NCBI GenBank assembly: GCA_035513175.1 | Contig: DATKCN010000136.1 | Coordinates: forward strand, 1-12,323 | Origin: DATKCN01 sp035513175 | Lineage (GTDB): Bacteria; Chloroflexota; Chloroflexia; Thermomicrobiales; CFX8 | DNA: 12,323 nt | Direction of reading: 5' to 3' | Part shown: piece after piece, positions 6,352-12,323 of the stretch | How the letters are laid out: every line of letters begins with the position of its first letter | Position numbering within the stretch: the stretch's first letter is position 1 | Notes under the pieces: model-generated | Database searches by the model: none | What the model saw: the letters and a program-made list of their open reading frames with translations, nothing else | Told to the model about the DNA's origin: nothing | Position numbers and translations under genes: made by a program

Positions 6352-7062
6352 GTGACGTCACTGACGCGCAGCAGACGGATCGAGTTGCTCGACCGCGTTG
6401 ACGAGGAGGTCACGCCTGAGGACCTGGCGGGCAACCTGCGCGACATCCGGCGCGCAAACCGGTTCTTCGGCGGCACGCGTTCCGTGCTGTCCGCGCTGGA
6501 CGAGGCGATCGTTGATGTCGGTCACTCGACGGCGCCAATCACGCTCCTCGACCTGGCGACCGGCTCCGCGGACATTCCGGCGGCGATCGCCCGCCGGGCG
6601 TCACGCCGAGGATGGAGCGTTCAGATCACCGCCACGGACTGGCAGCCGGAGATCGTCGAAGCGGCCCTGGCCGCGCAGCAGTCACGGAGCATCCGCGTCG
6701 AGTCGGCCGACGCTCGGGACCTGCCATATCTGGACGACTCATTCGACGTCGTGCTCCTGTCGCTGGCTTTGCATCACTTCGAGCCTGCGGACGCGGCGGA
6801 CGTGCTGAGAGAAATGCGCCGCGTGGCCAAGCGGGCGCTGATCGTCAGCGATCTGGAGCGATCGCGGGCAGGGCTGGCGGGAGCGTGGCTCTTCTCGCGC
6901 GCGCTGACGAGGAACCGCCTGACGCGGCACGACGCCCCACTCTCGGTGCGACGGGCATACACGCCTGATGAGGCGCTGGCCCTCGCCCGGACCGCGGGCT
7001 GGACGGAGCCGCGCACGAGGCGCGTCATGCCGTTCCGGTATGTACTGACGGGACGGCCATGA
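6352..7062 (+). CDS. class I SAM-dependent methyltransferase
   Basis: A 236-residue soluble methyltransferase with a Rossmann core. Motif I is LLDLATGSADI (65-75), the strand-2 acidic residue is Asp 96 (TATDWQPE), motif II is SADARDLP (118-125), and motif III/IV is FDVVLLSLALHHF (131-143). The N-terminal helix region (ELLDRVDEEVTPEDL, then NRFFGG) and the tail PFRYVLTGRP are those I associate with methyltransferases that sit beside FAD oxidoreductases in polyketide-type clusters. Start at GTG 6352 by its GGAGG; the longer frame from 6307 would add 15 residues. The stop overlaps the next start by four bases, implying translational coupling. The likely role is O- or C-methylation of the pathway product; UbiE-like methylation of a quinone is the main alternative. 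Confidence 0.85.
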   Translation: MTSLTRSRRIELLDRVDEEVTPEDLAGNLRDIRRANRFFGGTRSVLSALDEAIVDVGHSTAPITLLDLATGSADIPAAIARRASRRGWSVQITATDWQPEIVEAALAAQQSRSIRVESADARDLPYLDDSFDVVLLSLALHHFEPADAADVLREMRRVAKRALIVSDLERSRAGLAGAWLFSRALTRNRLTRHDAPLSVRRAYTPDEALALARTAGWTEPRTRRVMPFRYVLTGRP

Positions 7063-8255
7063 ACGGGGATGTGGTCGTCGTCGGCGGAGGCCCAGCCGGG
7101 ACCAGCACCGCGATTCTGCTGGCGGAGCGGGGAGTTCGCGTCACGCTGCTCGACAAGGCGCGCTTCCCGCGCGCCAAGCCATGCGCGGAGTATCTGAATC
7201 CGGAGGCGATGACGATCCTGGACCGCTTGAGCCTCCTGGACGCGGCACGCGACGCCGGGGCGGCGGTCTTCCGGGGCATGCGGGTTACGTCGCCAGGCGG
7301 GACAAGGATGACGCTGGACTTCGAGGGCGATGCCGGGCGGCATGCGCTTGGCATCTCCCGGCTGCGGCTCGACGCGCTGGCTATCGAGCGTTGCCGGGCG
7401 CTGGGAGTCGATGTGCTGGAGGGGACGCGCGTCCGTCGCGTTCTGACCGACAACGGGACAGTGACGGGCGTGCAGGCTGCCAGCGGACGGGAGCGCATCG
7501 ACGTGATGGGTCGCGTCGTCGTCGGCGCCGACGGCCACCACTCCACCGTGTCGCGCCTGCTGGGGCTGGACAGGTCGGTGCGCTGGCCGAGGCGCATCGG
7601 TCTGGCGGCGCACTTCGAGAGCTTTCCACTGATCGACGAGATGGGCGAGATGCACGTCTCCGGGTCCGGCTACTGCGGCGTCGCGCCCCAGGAGCGCGAG
7701 CGGGTTAATGTCGCGATGGTCGTTGACATGACGGCGTTCGAACGCCGAGCCGGAGGAGTCGAACGCTTCTTCGACGAGGCGCTGCTGGCGTACCCCGGGC
7801 TCGCGGAGCGCGCGTCCACGGCGACACGGGTGACGTCGGTGCGCGGCGTCGGGCCGCTCGCCCGCCGGGTTCGCCAGGTCTCAGGCGACGGCTACGTGCT
7901 GGTCGGGGACGCGGCGGGGTTCTTTGACCCGTTCACCGGCGAAGGGATATATGATGCGTTGCGGGGCGGAGCGCTGGCCGCCGAGGCGATTGCCGCCGCC
8001 CTGCAGCGCGGCGACACATCGGCGGCGGCGTTCGCGGGCTATGATGCCGAGCGGAGACGCGCATTCGCCAGCAAGCGGCGTGCAGCGTGGCTCGTGCAGG
8101 CCTTCGTACGGTCGCCGCGCCTGATGGATTACGCCGTGATCCGCATCGCGCGGCGGCCGCGCGTGGCATCGACGATGACAGGCGTGCTGGGCGACTACCG
8201 CGAGGCAGGCGTCGTGCTGTCCCCGCGCTTTCTATGGCAGACGTTACGGCCGTAG
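7059..8255 (+). CDS. NAD(P)/FAD-dependent oxidoreductase, geranylgeranyl-reductase-like
   Basis: A 398-residue flavoprotein of the p-hydroxybenzoate-hydroxylase/geranylgeranyl-reductase fold. The N-terminal dinucleotide motif VVVGGGPAG (6-14) is followed by LLDK (Asp 32), then PCAEYLNPEAM (41-51), which matches the K-x-C-x-E region of the reductase group. The middle motif VVGADGHHSTVSRLLG (154-169) and the FAD-ribityl motif VLVGDAAGFFDPFTGEG (280-296) are both intact. Length and motifs agree with reductases or hydroxylases acting on isoprenoid or polyketide rings. It starts inside the methyltransferase stop (ATGA) and ends 31 bases before the SRPBCC gene. Reduction of a double bond or hydroxylation of an aromatic intermediate are both possible; the family alone does not separate them. 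Confidence 0.88.
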   Translation: MNGDVVVVGGGPAGTSTAILLAERGVRVTLLDKARFPRAKPCAEYLNPEAMTILDRLSLLDAARDAGAAVFRGMRVTSPGGTRMTLDFEGDAGRHALGISRLRLDALAIERCRALGVDVLEGTRVRRVLTDNGTVTGVQAASGRERIDVMGRVVVGADGHHSTVSRLLGLDRSVRWPRRIGLAAHFESFPLIDEMGEMHVSGSGYCGVAPQERERVNVAMVVDMTAFERRAGGVERFFDEALLAYPGLAERASTATRVTSVRGVGPLARRVRQVSGDGYVLVGDAAGFFDPFTGEGIYDALRGGALAAEAIAAALQRGDTSAAAFAGYDAERRRAFASKRRAAWLVQAFVRSPRLMDYAVIRIARRPRVASTMTGVLGDYREAGVVLSPRFLWQTLRP

Positions 8256-8286
8256 ACAGCACGCGTCGGACCGGAGGCCAGAACCG

Positions 8287-8799
8287 ATGAAGAGCGCCAT
8301 CAGCGTCACGATCGACGGAGACCTGGAGCACATTTACAGGATCGGCTCGCGCATCGAGAACTGGCCGAACCTGCTGCCCCACTACCGCTACGTCGACGTG
8401 CTCTGGCGCGACGACACTCGCATGGTGGCCAGGATGGGAGCGTCGCGCGACGGCATCCCGGTGTCATGGATGTGCTGGCAGGAACGGCTGCCGGACGAGC
8501 CGCGCATCGCCTTCCGCCACATCGGCGGCTTCACCCGCGGCATGCAGGTGGCGTGGACGTTCGAGGAGCACGCCGGGCTGGTGACCGTCACCATCCACCA
8601 CGAGTTCAACAAGGGCTGGCCTCTGGCCGCGCTCGACCGCTTCGTGTCCGACAGGATCGTCGGCAACTTCTTCGTTGGCGCGATCGCCGGCAAGACACTG
8701 GCGCAGGTCAAGCTGCTCGCCGAGGCGGACCGTGACGCGCACCGGGGGGTCGAGGTCGTGCGGGCCGAGGACTTCCCGGCGCGAGAAAGCCCGGCATGA
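8287..8799 (+). CDS. SRPBCC-family polyketide aromatase/cyclase-like protein
   Basis: A 170-residue START/Bet v1-like (SRPBCC) protein. These proteins fold as a helix-grip around a hydrophobic cavity that binds a lipid or polyketide chain; aromatases such as TcmN-type domains and the ubiquinone-binding Coq10 belong here. Visible pattern: an N-terminal strand SAISVTIDG, helix and turn IYRIGSRIENWPNLLPHY (17-33, the W-P-x2-x-P-x-Y typical of the family), then alternating strands RMVARMG, ISFRH-like IAFRHIGGFTRGM (74-86), VAWTFEE and VTVTIHHEF, and a long C-terminal helix (about 124-146, IVGNFFV to LAEAD). A GGAGG lies nine bases before the ATG. The last four bases overlap the ketosynthase start. 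With a ketosynthase next door, chain folding or aromatisation is the most economical role; lipid binding is the alternative. Confidence 0.82.
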   Translation: MKSAISVTIDGDLEHIYRIGSRIENWPNLLPHYRYVDVLWRDDTRMVARMGASRDGIPVSWMCWQERLPDEPRIAFRHIGGFTRGMQVAWTFEEHAGLVTVTIHHEFNKGWPLAALDRFVSDRIVGNFFVGAIAGKTLAQVKLLAEADRDAHRGVEVVRAEDFPARESPA

Positions 8800-10058
8800 G
8801 GGACCGGCGGCGCGTCGTCATCACCGGCATCGGAGCTGTGACGCCGATCGGCCACGGCGTTGACGGGCTCTGGAACGGCGTGCTGCGAGGCGAGACTGCC
8901 GTGCGACGCGTGTCCCGCTTTGACGCGAGCCCGTTCAGATCGCAACTTGCGGCAGAGATCGACGACTTTCAACCGGAGGACTTTCTGGAGCCGCGCCGGG
9001 CGCGCCGGTTGGAGCGCTTCTCCCAGCTCGCGATCGTCGCCAGCCAGCAGGCCGTGGCCGACAGCGGGCTCGTGCCGTCGGATGACTCGGAAGCGTTCGG
9101 CGTCTATGTCGGATCGGCGCTCGGCGGTGTGGCATATGGCGAGGAGCAGCATGCGGCCTACGTGCAACGCGGCGTGCGAGGCGTCAGCCCGAACACGGCA
9201 TTGACGGTGTTCGGAGGCGCGGGCGCCTGCAACGTCGCGATGGAGTTTGGCATCAACGGACCGGCGATGGGCAACGCGAACTCGTGCGCGTCCGGAACGG
9301 TCGCGATCGGCGAGGCGTTCCGGCTGCTGCGTGATGGACCTGACGCGTCGATGCGCGCAGTGTTGGCAGGCGGAGCAGAAGCGCCGCTCGCGCCGTTGTC
9401 GTTCGGCGCGTTTTCGATCATCAAGGCCATGTCGACGGCGAACGACGAGCCGGAACGGGCCAGCCGGCCGTTCGACGCGCGGCGCGATGGGTTCGTTATG
9501 TCGGAGGGTAGCGCGATACTGGTGCTGGAAGACCGGGAGCACGCGCTGGCGCGGGGCGCACACCTCTACGCGGAACTGCTGGGATACGCGCACACCAACG
9601 ACGCCTGGCACATGACGGCGCCACGACCGGACGGCTCGCAGGCAGCGCGGGCGATCCAGCTGTCGCTGGCGGACGCTGGACTGACGGCTGAACACGTGAG
9701 CTACGTCAACGCGCATGGCTCCTCGACCCCGCTCAACGACGCGACCGAGGTTCGCGCGGTGCGCGCAGCCCTCGGACCACGCGCAACCCAGATCCCGGTC
9801 ACGAGCACGAAGGGACTTCACGGCCACGCGCTTGGCGCCAGCGGCGCGATCGAGACCGCCATCTCGGCGCTGGCGATCGCGCGCGGCTACGCGCCCGGCA
9901 CGGCCAACCTGCGCGATCCCGACCCAGCCTGCGACCTGCGTCACCTGCCTGGCGAGGGGGAGCGCGCGTCGATCGGCGTGGCGATCACCAACTCGTTCGG
10001 CTTCGGCGGCATCAACGCCTGCCTGGTGCTCGCGCATCCGGACTGGGCCGGGCGCTAG
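8796..10058 (+). CDS. beta-ketoacyl synthase, FabF / type II PKS KS-alpha-like
   Basis: Condensing enzyme that extends an acyl chain by decarboxylative Claisen condensation with malonyl-ACP. The 420 residues have the full thiolase-fold set: RRVVITGIGAVTPIG at the N-terminus, active-site Cys 164 in ANSCASGT, His 307 in VNAHGSSTPLND, Lys 339 and His 344 in TKGLHGHALGASGA, and the NSFGFGGINA glycine-rich loop (399-408). Cys-His-His is intact, so this is a catalytic KS and not a chain-length factor, in which the Cys is replaced. ACASG- or SCASG-type active sites differ slightly from the housekeeping FabF form ACATG. Translationally coupled to the SRPBCC gene (ATGA overlap). No second KS, carrier protein or ketoreductase is present in the window. 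A housekeeping FabF is less likely, because no fab gene is adjacent. Confidence 0.9.
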   Translation: MRDRRRVVITGIGAVTPIGHGVDGLWNGVLRGETAVRRVSRFDASPFRSQLAAEIDDFQPEDFLEPRRARRLERFSQLAIVASQQAVADSGLVPSDDSEAFGVYVGSALGGVAYGEEQHAAYVQRGVRGVSPNTALTVFGGAGACNVAMEFGINGPAMGNANSCASGTVAIGEAFRLLRDGPDASMRAVLAGGAEAPLAPLSFGAFSIIKAMSTANDEPERASRPFDARRDGFVMSEGSAILVLEDREHALARGAHLYAELLGYAHTNDAWHMTAPRPDGSQAARAIQLSLADAGLTAEHVSYVNAHGSSTPLNDATEVRAVRAALGPRATQIPVTSTKGLHGHALGASGAIETAISALAIARGYAPGTANLRDPDPACDLRHLPGEGERASIGVAITNSFGFGGINACLVLAHPDWAGR

Positions 10059-10065
10059 TGCTCAG

Positions 10066-10115
10066 GCGGCGGCAGCGACGCGCCCGCGTCCGCGCGCGAT
10101 TGCCTGCGCCGCCGC
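10066..10115 (+). terminator. weak hairpin after the ketosynthase gene
   Basis: GCGGCGGCAG (10066-10075) can pair with CTGCGCCGCCGC (10104-10115) with a two-base bulge and a 28-base loop, just past the ketosynthase stop. There is no U-tract, and GC-rich DNA gives such pairs by chance. Confidence 0.2.
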
Positions 10116-10154
10116 GCAGCCCCGGGCCTGCCAGCTCACAGGGCGATGTGGCTC

Positions 10155-10183
10155 TTCACAATCGTTGCGGTTGGGTGTAGTCT
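10155..10183 (+). promoter_or_regulatory. candidate sigma-70-type promoter for the ureohydrolase gene
   Basis: TTCACA (10155-10160, five of six to the -35 consensus), a 17-base spacer and TAGTCT (10178-10183; TA and final T conserved). Transcription would begin near 10190, which leaves the in-frame ATG at 10146 upstream of the transcript and supports the GTG start at 10254. Confidence 0.4.
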
Positions 10184-10236
10184 CAGACGACGCACGCTTC
10201 AGCAGGGCAGCCAGCGGCGCCAGGTCTTCAGGACAC

Positions 10237-10244
10237 GAGAAGGG
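10237..10244 (+). promoter_or_regulatory. ribosome binding site that decides the ureohydrolase start
   Basis: GAGAAGGG, nine bases before the GTG at 10254, is the best site near any candidate start of the gene. Confidence 0.6.
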
Positions 10245-10253
10245 CCGATACGC

Positions 10254-11423
10254 GTGAGCGAGGACAACGACAGGATCAGGCGCGAGGACCTGGTTGGCAG
10301 CCAGGCGATGGCGCGGGAGGATCTGCTCGACCAACCGCCTGACAAGGAGCGCCAGGAGCTGCTACTGGCGCACGGCTTGCAGTCATCGGAGAGTATCCGG
10401 GACCGCACGATTCCGCTCTTTTCGCGGGGAAAGTGGCGCTACAACTCCGGCACGTTCATGAACCACCCCTATCTCGAGGACATGCGCGAGCTGGGCGGGC
10501 AGGACGTGGTCATCCTCGGGGCGCCGTACGACGGCGGCGCGACGTTCCGACCCGGGACGCGCTTCGGCCCGCAGGCCATGCGCCGCATCTCAAGCCTGAC
10601 GCGTGGCTACAATCCGACCATGGGAGTCGACCTCGACGAGCAGCTGACGATCGTCGACGCCGGGGACATTTCCGTCATTCCGTCCAATCTGGAGAAGACA
10701 TTCGATCAGATCGCCAAGGCCGTGTCGTACGCGGCCGAGCGCGAGGTGTTTCCAATCGTGCTGGGCGGCGACCACGCGATCGGCTACCCGGACGTGCGGG
10801 GATTAGCGCCGTACATCGATGGGAACATCGGCATCATCCACTTCGACCGCCACTCAGACCTCTCCGAGTACGCGCTGGACGAGCGCATGCACGGCTCGCC
10901 GTTCTTTCACGCGACCAACATTCCGAACGCGCCCGCGACGAACCTGGTGCAGATCGGCATCGGCGGCTGGACCAGCTCGCGGGATGGCATGAAGATCGCC
11001 CGCGACCGTCAGGCAACCGTTATCACGATGAGCGACGTCGACCGCTACGGCGTGAACCGCGTCATCGAGTACGCATTGGAGATCGCGTGGAAGAACGCCA
11101 AAGCGGTGTGGATATCGTTCGACGTTGATTCAGTCGACCCCGCATTCGCCCCCGGCACCGGCACGCCGGTGCCGGGCGGTTTCCTGCCCCGCGAGGTGCT
11201 GGCGATGATCGGCGGCATCGCACGCGAGGGGCTGGCCGGCATGGAGGTCGTCGAGGTCTCACCGCCGTACGACGTGTCGGACATCACCGCGTTGCTGGGC
11301 GTGCACGCAATCCTCGACTGCCTGGGCGCGCTCGTGCAGGCCGGGAAGCTGGGCAGGCCGATCCAGCGCAGAGCCGCGCCGGACGACGGCGCCCGTTCGT
11401 CATCGACGGAGCGGCTCAAGTAG
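10254..11423 (+). CDS. ureohydrolase (agmatinase / guanidine-hydrolase-like)
   Basis: A 389-residue arginase-fold enzyme that hydrolyses a guanidine group, releasing urea, with a dinuclear metal centre. All six metal ligands are visible: His 174 (LGGDHAIG), Asp 198, His 200, Asp 202 (HFDRHSD), Asp 290 and Asp 292 (SFDVDSVDPAFAPGTGTP). GAPYDGGATFRPGTRFGP (89-106) is the substrate-loop region. It is longer than standard agmatinases (about 300-320) by a charged N-terminal extension of some 65 residues, and it has DRH in place of the common DAH plus LDERMHGSPFFHATN and NLVQIGIGGW. I associate these features with the cyanobacterial Sll1077 (GdmH) guanidine hydrolase group. Position 304 is Thr (GTGTPVPGG) where, as I recall, GdmH carries a selectivity Trp. 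The substrate is therefore open: agmatine, guanidinobutyrate, other guanidino acids, or guanidine. Separated by 195 bp from the ketosynthase and probably an independent unit. No hypA/hypB-like nickel chaperone gene is in the window. Confidence 0.88.
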   Translation: MSEDNDRIRREDLVGSQAMAREDLLDQPPDKERQELLLAHGLQSSESIRDRTIPLFSRGKWRYNSGTFMNHPYLEDMRELGGQDVVILGAPYDGGATFRPGTRFGPQAMRRISSLTRGYNPTMGVDLDEQLTIVDAGDISVIPSNLEKTFDQIAKAVSYAAEREVFPIVLGGDHAIGYPDVRGLAPYIDGNIGIIHFDRHSDLSEYALDERMHGSPFFHATNIPNAPATNLVQIGIGGWTSSRDGMKIARDRQATVITMSDVDRYGVNRVIEYALEIAWKNAKAVWISFDVDSVDPAFAPGTGTPVPGGFLPREVLAMIGGIAREGLAGMEVVEVSPPYDVSDITALLGVHAILDCLGALVQAGKLGRPIQRRAAPDDGARSSSTERLK

Positions 11424-11428
11424 AGCCG

Positions 11429-11462
11429 GGGAACCCGAGCAGAAGCCCGCACCGGGTTGCCC
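11429..11462. terminator. candidate hairpin terminator between convergent genes
   Basis: GGGAACCCG (11429-11437) pairs with CGGGTTGCCC (11453-11462), giving six plus three base pairs with one bulged G and a 15-base loop. It begins six bases after the ureohydrolase stop and ends 26 bases before the stop of the convergent small gene, so it could serve both. It has no U-tract on either side. Confidence 0.4.
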
Positions 11463-11488
11463 GAACATGCGAAGGTTACGATCCGGCG

Positions 11489-11719
11489 TCAGGAAGCGCG
11501 CTTTGCCAGTTCGCCTGCGGCCTCGCGCAACGTGCCGAGTCCGTCCCGCGCGTCATCAAGCGCGCCGAGCATGCTCTTCTTGGACCGCTCAGGCAACTCC
11601 GAACTGCGAATCGAATGCATGACCTTGTCAATCGATCGCTCGGGCTTGGAGTTGTGGCGCCACTTCCATAGCGCCGCGATGCTGGCAACCACCACCAGCG
11701 CAATCAACATCTTTGCCAT
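11489..11719 (-). CDS. small single-pass membrane protein
   Basis: A 76-residue protein not recognised as a named family. A membrane helix lies at residues 4-19 (MLIALVVVASIAALWKW end), followed by a basic patch RHNSKPER and an amphipathic, coiled-coil-prone tail (SIDKVMHSIR, then LGALDDARDGLGTLREAAGELAK). The layout recalls YtxH-like or stress-type small envelope proteins, with the tail in the cytoplasm by the positive-inside rule. The ATG at 11719 is preferred because GGGAGG (11735-11730) lies ten bases upstream; the ATG at 11728 is one base from that site and the TTG at 11764 has no support. The reading frame is on the strand opposite to the ureohydrolase and convergent with it. Confidence 0.65.
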   Translation of the reverse strand: MAKMLIALVVVASIAALWKWRHNSKPERSIDKVMHSIRSSELPERSKKSMLGALDDARDGLGTLREAAGELAKRAS

Positions 11720-11986
11720 CCCGTTCATGCCTCCCTGTTTTTCGTCCCAGGCTTCAGTGTCCAAGCGTTGCCCCCCTCTAGGTGAGACGTTCTAGTCATA
11801 CTGTATTGTCAGCCCTCCGGAGTTTGCGTCGCCGGCACGCGCAGCGAGAACTCGAACGTCGCCTGCCGTGCTACATCACACGCACGAAGCGTGCCGAGAG
11901 TCGGGAGCCGCCTGTTCAGCGCGTCCGGTAGGCAGTCGTATACTGTCGGTGGCTTCCTGACGCAGGCATCGAAGGAGCACGCAGAC
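11720..11986. other. divergent spacer between two small membrane-protein genes
   Basis: This 267-bp gap holds the ribosome site of the minus-strand gene, a nearly symmetric ATACTGTAT element (11799-11807) near an AT-richer patch that could be a promoter or operator for either side, and the promoter-like site of the + strand gene. On the minus strand a short frame ending at 11809 reads ATFEFSLRVPA before its stop, which resembles the end of a histidine-kinase ATPase domain but is too short to call. No RNA gene was seen. Confidence 0.4.
11915..11944 (+). promoter_or_regulatory. candidate promoter for the 66-residue membrane protein
   Basis: TATACT (11939-11944) is a five-of-six match to the -10 consensus. 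The -35 partner TTCAGC (11915-11920) at 18 bases is weak. A start near 11951 would leave a leader of about 36 bases containing the AAGGAG ribosome site. Confidence 0.4.
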
Positions 11987-12187
11987 GTGATTGCGCCAAT
12001 TCTGCACGCGGGCGGATTCAGCTGGGACGAGGCGGCGGTGCTGGTCATCGCCATCCTGGCCGTTCCCGCGTTGAGCTGGTTCACAGGACGCTTCGGCAAG
12101 CGTCGAGAGGGAGCCGCAGCGGATCGCGCCGAGCGAAGAGCGCGCAGGCGCGAGCGGGCAGATTCCAACGACACTGCCCAGCAATAG
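11987..12187 (+). CDS. small single-pass membrane protein with basic cytoplasmic tail
   Basis: A 66-residue protein of unknown function. A short N-terminal segment (IAPILHAGGFSWDEA) leads into one membrane helix (about residues 16-34, VLVIAILAVPALSWF) and a strongly basic tail rich in Arg/Glu/Ala (36-59). By charge the N-terminus faces outward and the tail is cytoplasmic. The GTG at 11987 is chosen because AAGGAG (11972-11977) sits nine bases upstream and a good -10 box lies ahead of it; an in-frame ATG at 11891 would add 32 residues and lies upstream of that -10 box, so it is unlikely to be used. It is divergent from the other small membrane protein at 11489-11719. Small helix-plus-basic-tail proteins are often cofactors of larger membrane systems, but no partner is visible here. 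Confidence 0.65.
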   Translation: MIAPILHAGGFSWDEAAVLVIAILAVPALSWFTGRFGKRREGAAADRAERRARRRERADSNDTAQQ

Positions 12188-12227
12188 GCAGTGGCGCATA
12201 CTCTGCCGGGATGCCTCTAGCGCTGCA

Positions 12228-12235
12228 TATACAAT
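12228..12235 (+). promoter_or_regulatory. -10-like element before the terminal inverted repeat
   Basis: TATACAAT contains two overlapping -10 matches (TATACA, TACAAT). No -35 partner is visible. A transcript would begin at or next to the ATG at 12242. Confidence 0.25.
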
Positions 12236-12249
12236 AGTGACATGGTTTG

Positions 12250-12293
12250 CTCAAGGACGCCAAGCCTTAACAACGCCAGTTGGCGTCCTTGAG
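12250..12293. repeat. perfect 14-bp inverted repeat with 16-base loop
   Basis: CTCAAGGACGCCAA (12250-12263) is the exact reverse complement of TTGGCGTCCTTGAG (12280-12293). An alternative small hairpin (ACGCC 12273-12277 with GGCGT 12282-12286) competes with the long stem. No U-tract follows, so a standard intrinsic terminator is doubtful; a transcript-level switch, a termination/processing hairpin for the preceding gene, or a mobile-element end are the options. A second small stem, TCGGC/GCCGA (12297-12309), lies just after. The window ends before the context becomes clear. Confidence 0.75.
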
Positions 12294-12323
12294 TGGTCGG
12301 CAAGGCCGAGCGGGGTCAGGCCT

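Noticed and set aside
6774..7655. 293-codon minus-strand frame opposite the methyltransferase and oxidoreductase
   Set aside because: Shadow of two genes with intact cofactor motifs on the + strand.
8388..10037. 549-codon minus-strand frame opposite the SRPBCC and ketosynthase genes
   Set aside because: Typical high-GC antisense shadow, very rich in Arg/Ala/His, with no recognisable motif.
10059..10253. Guanidine riboswitch upstream of the ureohydrolase
   Set aside because: None of the conserved ykkC or mini-ykkC sequence blocks could be found by eye.
11797..11812. CTGACA-based minus-strand promoter for the small membrane gene
   Set aside because: The hexamer at 17 bases spacing (CGTCTC) does not resemble a -10 box.

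Overview
The window is a GC-rich, densely coded bacterial segment. Nearly all genes are on the + strand, many starts are GTG, and overlaps of the ATGA type are frequent. The gene mix (a metazoan-type transketolase, a PRPP-loop phosphoribosyltransferase of the kind joined to erythromycin-esterase domains, a zinc-ribbon membrane protein, heptamer repeats between genes) fits a Chloroflexota-like lineage such as Thermomicrobia, or an actinobacterium. No rRNA or marker gene settles this, so the assignment is an inference. I see no tRNA, CRISPR array, transposase or phage gene.

Left part (1-2142): the possible tail of an upstream gene; a calcineurin-type metallophosphoesterase (+); then, on the opposite strand, a phosphoribosyltransferase (GTG start at 1930, strong AGGAGG). 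Behind it, about 400 bp hold coding debris on the minus strand. The debris includes a recognisable piece of an erythromycin-esterase-like N-terminus, so the locus probably once had the PRTase plus erythromycin-esterase layout known from mycobacterial Rv2030c. A divergent spacer with a perfect 12-bp palindrome separates it from the next gene.

Middle (2143-5502): a full-length transketolase, a 156-bp spacer with GCGGATA-type heptamers answered by inverted-orientation heptamers, and a 12-helix MFS transporter.

Centre of interest (5624-10058): an apparent five-gene operon of a zinc-ribbon single-pass membrane protein, a class I SAM methyltransferase, a geranylgeranyl-reductase-like FAD oxidoreductase, an SRPBCC aromatase/cyclase-like protein and a FabF/KS-alpha-type ketosynthase with an intact Cys-His-His triad. 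The last four are tightly coupled (4-bp overlaps at two junctions). This looks like a small aromatic or lipid-like polyketide pathway, but no chain-length factor, carrier protein, ketoreductase or acyltransferase lies in the window. It must borrow those parts from fatty-acid synthesis or from genes elsewhere, or use an unusual logic. The MFS protein just upstream could be its exporter.

Right part (10059-12323): a ureohydrolase with its own promoter-like signal and GTG start. It carries signatures reminiscent of guanidine hydrolases, but has the usual agmatinase-type Thr in the GTG-x-P loop. A hairpin separates it from a small convergent membrane protein. A divergent small membrane protein follows, and the window ends in a perfect 14-bp inverted repeat overlapping a possible leaderless 16-codon ORF.
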